This document shows, piece by piece, positions 14,755 to 15,829 of a DNA stretch of 15,829 nt; the first letter of the stretch is position 1; the number at the start of each line of letters is the position of its first letter. The position numbers were made by a program, and so were the translations under genes. The notes below the pieces were generated by a model, which was given only the letters and a program-made list of their open reading frames with translations, was not told the origin of the DNA and made no database searches. The DNA comes from an uncultured Chloroflexota bacterium (GTDB lineage Bacteria; Chloroflexota; Dehalococcoidia; Lucifugimonadales; CAJWER01), in the NCBI GenBank assembly GCA_913030785.1, contig CAJWER010000046.1:1-15829 (forward strand), read 5' to 3'.

Positions 14755-15522
14755 TCAGTACGACGAGTAGCCGCCGTCCACGGGGATAGCCGTGCCTGTG
14801 ACGTAGTCAGATGCTCCGCTGGCCAGGAAAACCGCCGCACCGGCGAGGTCGCCAGGCTCCCCCCAGCGGCCAGTTGGGATACGCGAGGTTATGAACGCGT
14901 TCCGCTCGCTGTTCGCCGGCTGCTCGTAGGCCGCGGTCAGGTCGGTGTGTATCCAGCCGGGTAGGATGGCATTTACCTGAATGTTGTCCTTTGCCCAGGC
15001 GATGCCCAGGCTCTTGGTCAACTGCACTACGCCGCCCTTGCTGGCGGAGTATGACGCCACCCAGTCGCTGCCGAACAGCGAGGTCATCGACCCGATGTTG
15101 ATCACTTTCCCGCCGCCGGACGCTGCCATAGTCGGGTGGGCCGCCTTTGCGCACAGAAATACGCCCCGTAGATTGATCCCCATGACTTGGTCCCACTCCT
15201 CGACACTGTAGTCTTGAGGCGGCTTTCGGACGGCGATGCCGGCGTTATTGACCAAACAGTCCAAGCGGCCGAATCGATCGAGGACAGCAGACATCGTTTC
15301 GGCCACCGAGTCCTCGTCAGCCACATCCAGGGCCAGACCCAGCGCATCCGCGCCCAGTTCACGTATTGCCTCCACGGCAGACGCGGTCTTAGCCTCGTCC
15401 CGTGCGGCTACGACGATGTTTGCTCCGGCGGTTGCGAGCCCCTTTGCTATGCCCAGGCCGATGCCGCCGTTTCCCCCGGTGACCATCGCAACCTTGCCCG
15501 TCAAATCGAACATGCCTGCCAT
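14755..15522 (-). CDS. Short-chain dehydrogenase/reductase (SDR, classical)
   Basis: A 255-residue classical SDR. It has the cofactor loop TGGNGGIG (15-22), NNAG (92-95), and the tetrad Asn117, Ser145, Tyr158 and Lys162 (YSASK). The ending VTGTAIPVDGGYSSY is typical of 3-oxoacyl-ACP reductase/glucose dehydrogenase-like members. AARD (39-42) after strand 2 suggests NADP(H), as Arg41 replaces an acidic residue. The start is ATG 15522, with GAGGT six bases upstream. A longer frame to 15591 adds 23 residues unlike the family. It is the first gene of the minus-strand cluster and may oxidise a hydroxyacyl or sugar-like intermediate, but the substrate is unknown. Confidence 0.95.
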   Translation of the reverse strand: MAGMFDLTGKVAMVTGGNGGIGLGIAKGLATAGANIVVAARDEAKTASAVEAIRELGADALGLALDVADEDSVAETMSAVLDRFGRLDCLVNNAGIAVRKPPQDYSVEEWDQVMGINLRGVFLCAKAAHPTMAASGGGKVINIGSMTSLFGSDWVASYSASKGGVVQLTKSLGIAWAKDNIQVNAILPGWIHTDLTAAYEQPANSERNAFITSRIPTGRWGEPGDLAGAAVFLASGASDYVTGTAIPVDGGYSSY

Positions 15523-15571
15523 TTGATTACCTCGTGATAGGCGTAGTTGGTGATAGTGAGGCGGTGTTCCA

Positions 15572-15585
15572 AGGACCGAAGTCCT
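15572..15585 (-). other. C(UUCG)G tetraloop hairpin in the SDR leader
   Basis: On the minus strand AGGAC-TTCG-GTCCT is a perfect 5-bp stem with a UUCG loop closed by C-G, an unusually stable RNA hairpin, about 50 bases before ATG 15522. No T run follows it, so it is not a terminator; it could stabilise or structure the leader. Confidence 0.35.
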
Positions 15586-15591
15586 CCCCAC

Positions 15592-15829
15592 CCAAGAGAA
15601 AATGAAAAAAGAATTGATTTCTGAGAAACACCCTCAGGCTCCCGGCCCTTCGGCGGGCTCAGGACAGGCGACGGGGCTCAGCCCCTCTGCACATCCCGGA
15701 AAGCAGTGGAGCCCTGTTTCTGACGTATTTGGCGGGACAATCGAACCAACTGCCTGGGCGGTAAGAATCGGGTTCTGCAAGCAGGACTCTGGTTATGGTA
15801 CCCAACCCCTGACTACGACAGGAGCTGTC
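15592..15829. other. Unassigned right end of window, possible partial ORF
   Basis: No recognisable gene. A plus-strand frame from ATG 15602 (start MKKELISEKH) stays open to the window edge for 76 codons. It runs through the repeat-like GC-rich segment, has no ribosome-binding site and matches nothing I know. A minus-strand frame is also open from the right edge to a TGA inside the repeat. Either may be chance. Confidence 0.3.
15646..15669. repeat. Possible short interspersed intergenic repeat
   Basis: The segment beginning CCCTTCGGCGGGCTCAGG and ending ACAGGC resembles a TTCGRC..GCTCAGG.CAGG repeat I recall from intergenic regions of many bacterial genomes. It is flanked by another GC-rich palindrome, GGGGCT-C-AGCCCC (15673-15685). 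There is only one copy in this window, so repeat status rests on recollection. Confidence 0.35.

Noticed and set aside
15731..15750. GGTTCGATTGTCCCGCC-like tRNA T-arm on the minus strand
   Set aside because: The stems flanking the TTCGATT loop do not pair and no acceptor or anticodon arm is found.
15602..15829. Open plus-strand frame to the window edge as a firm gene
   Set aside because: No ribosome-binding site, no family resemblance, and it reads through the repeat-like segment; kept only as a low-confidence note.
1..15829. CRISPR array, transposase, integrase, rRNA or tRNA genes
   Set aside because: No regularly spaced direct repeats, no mobile-element protein motifs and no RNA gene signatures were seen on either strand.

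Overview
The window looks like a high-GC bacterial chromosome segment, most likely a Chloroflexota (Dehalococcoidia/SAR202-like) or related single-membrane lineage. This is an inference. It rests on two lipoproteins with Thr/Pro-rich linkers, a membrane-anchored sortase, many TTG and GTG starts, and a CoA-transferase/crotonase/SDR operon of the type used by organic-matter degraders. No marker gene here fixes the taxonomy. No RNA gene, CRISPR array, prophage or insertion sequence was recognised.

Layout. Positions 1-879 (minus) hold a secreted LppX/LprG-type lipoprotein cut by the left edge. It diverges from a plus-strand gene (1040-1912) encoding RNase HI fused in frame to MoaC, the molybdenum-cofactor enzyme. 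A small unrecognised ORF (2002-2292) and a minus-strand MDR-family oxidoreductase without zinc ligands (2307-3308) follow. A palindrome-rich divergent region then leads into pth, gatC and gatA (translation quality control and Gln-tRNA/Asn-tRNA amidotransfer), followed by a Gfo/Idh/MocA oxidoreductase (to 7071).

Positions 7154-8855 form a cell-envelope pair: a sortase with a long extracytoplasmic stalk and a membrane-anchored TlpA-type thioredoxin. They converge on a minus-strand lipoprotein with five Asp boxes (sialidase-like, 8864-10054). Across a divergent intergenic region lies a second envelope pair: an NTF2-like anchored protein and a 601-residue membrane protein built from six DUF5671-type repeats (10250-12614).

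The right part (12669-15522, minus) is a catabolic cluster read right to left: SDR dehydrogenase, enoyl-CoA hydratase/isomerase-family protein, and class III CoA-transferase. Together they could activate an acid as its CoA ester and process it, but the substrate cannot be read from the sequence. The last ~300 bases are non-coding or unclear and carry a short repeat-like GC-rich segment.

Starts were chosen from Shine-Dalgarno spacing and family alignment, so several differ from the longest ORF: RNase H-MoaC TTG 1040, MDR ATG 3308, gatC TTG 4202, TlpA ATG 8265, SDR ATG 15522. The most interesting observations are the RNase HI-MoaC fusion, the six-unit DUF5671 protein, an apparently leaderless GTG gene with a consensus -10 exactly 6 bp upstream, and a recurring TGATAT extended -10 motif in three intergenic regions.
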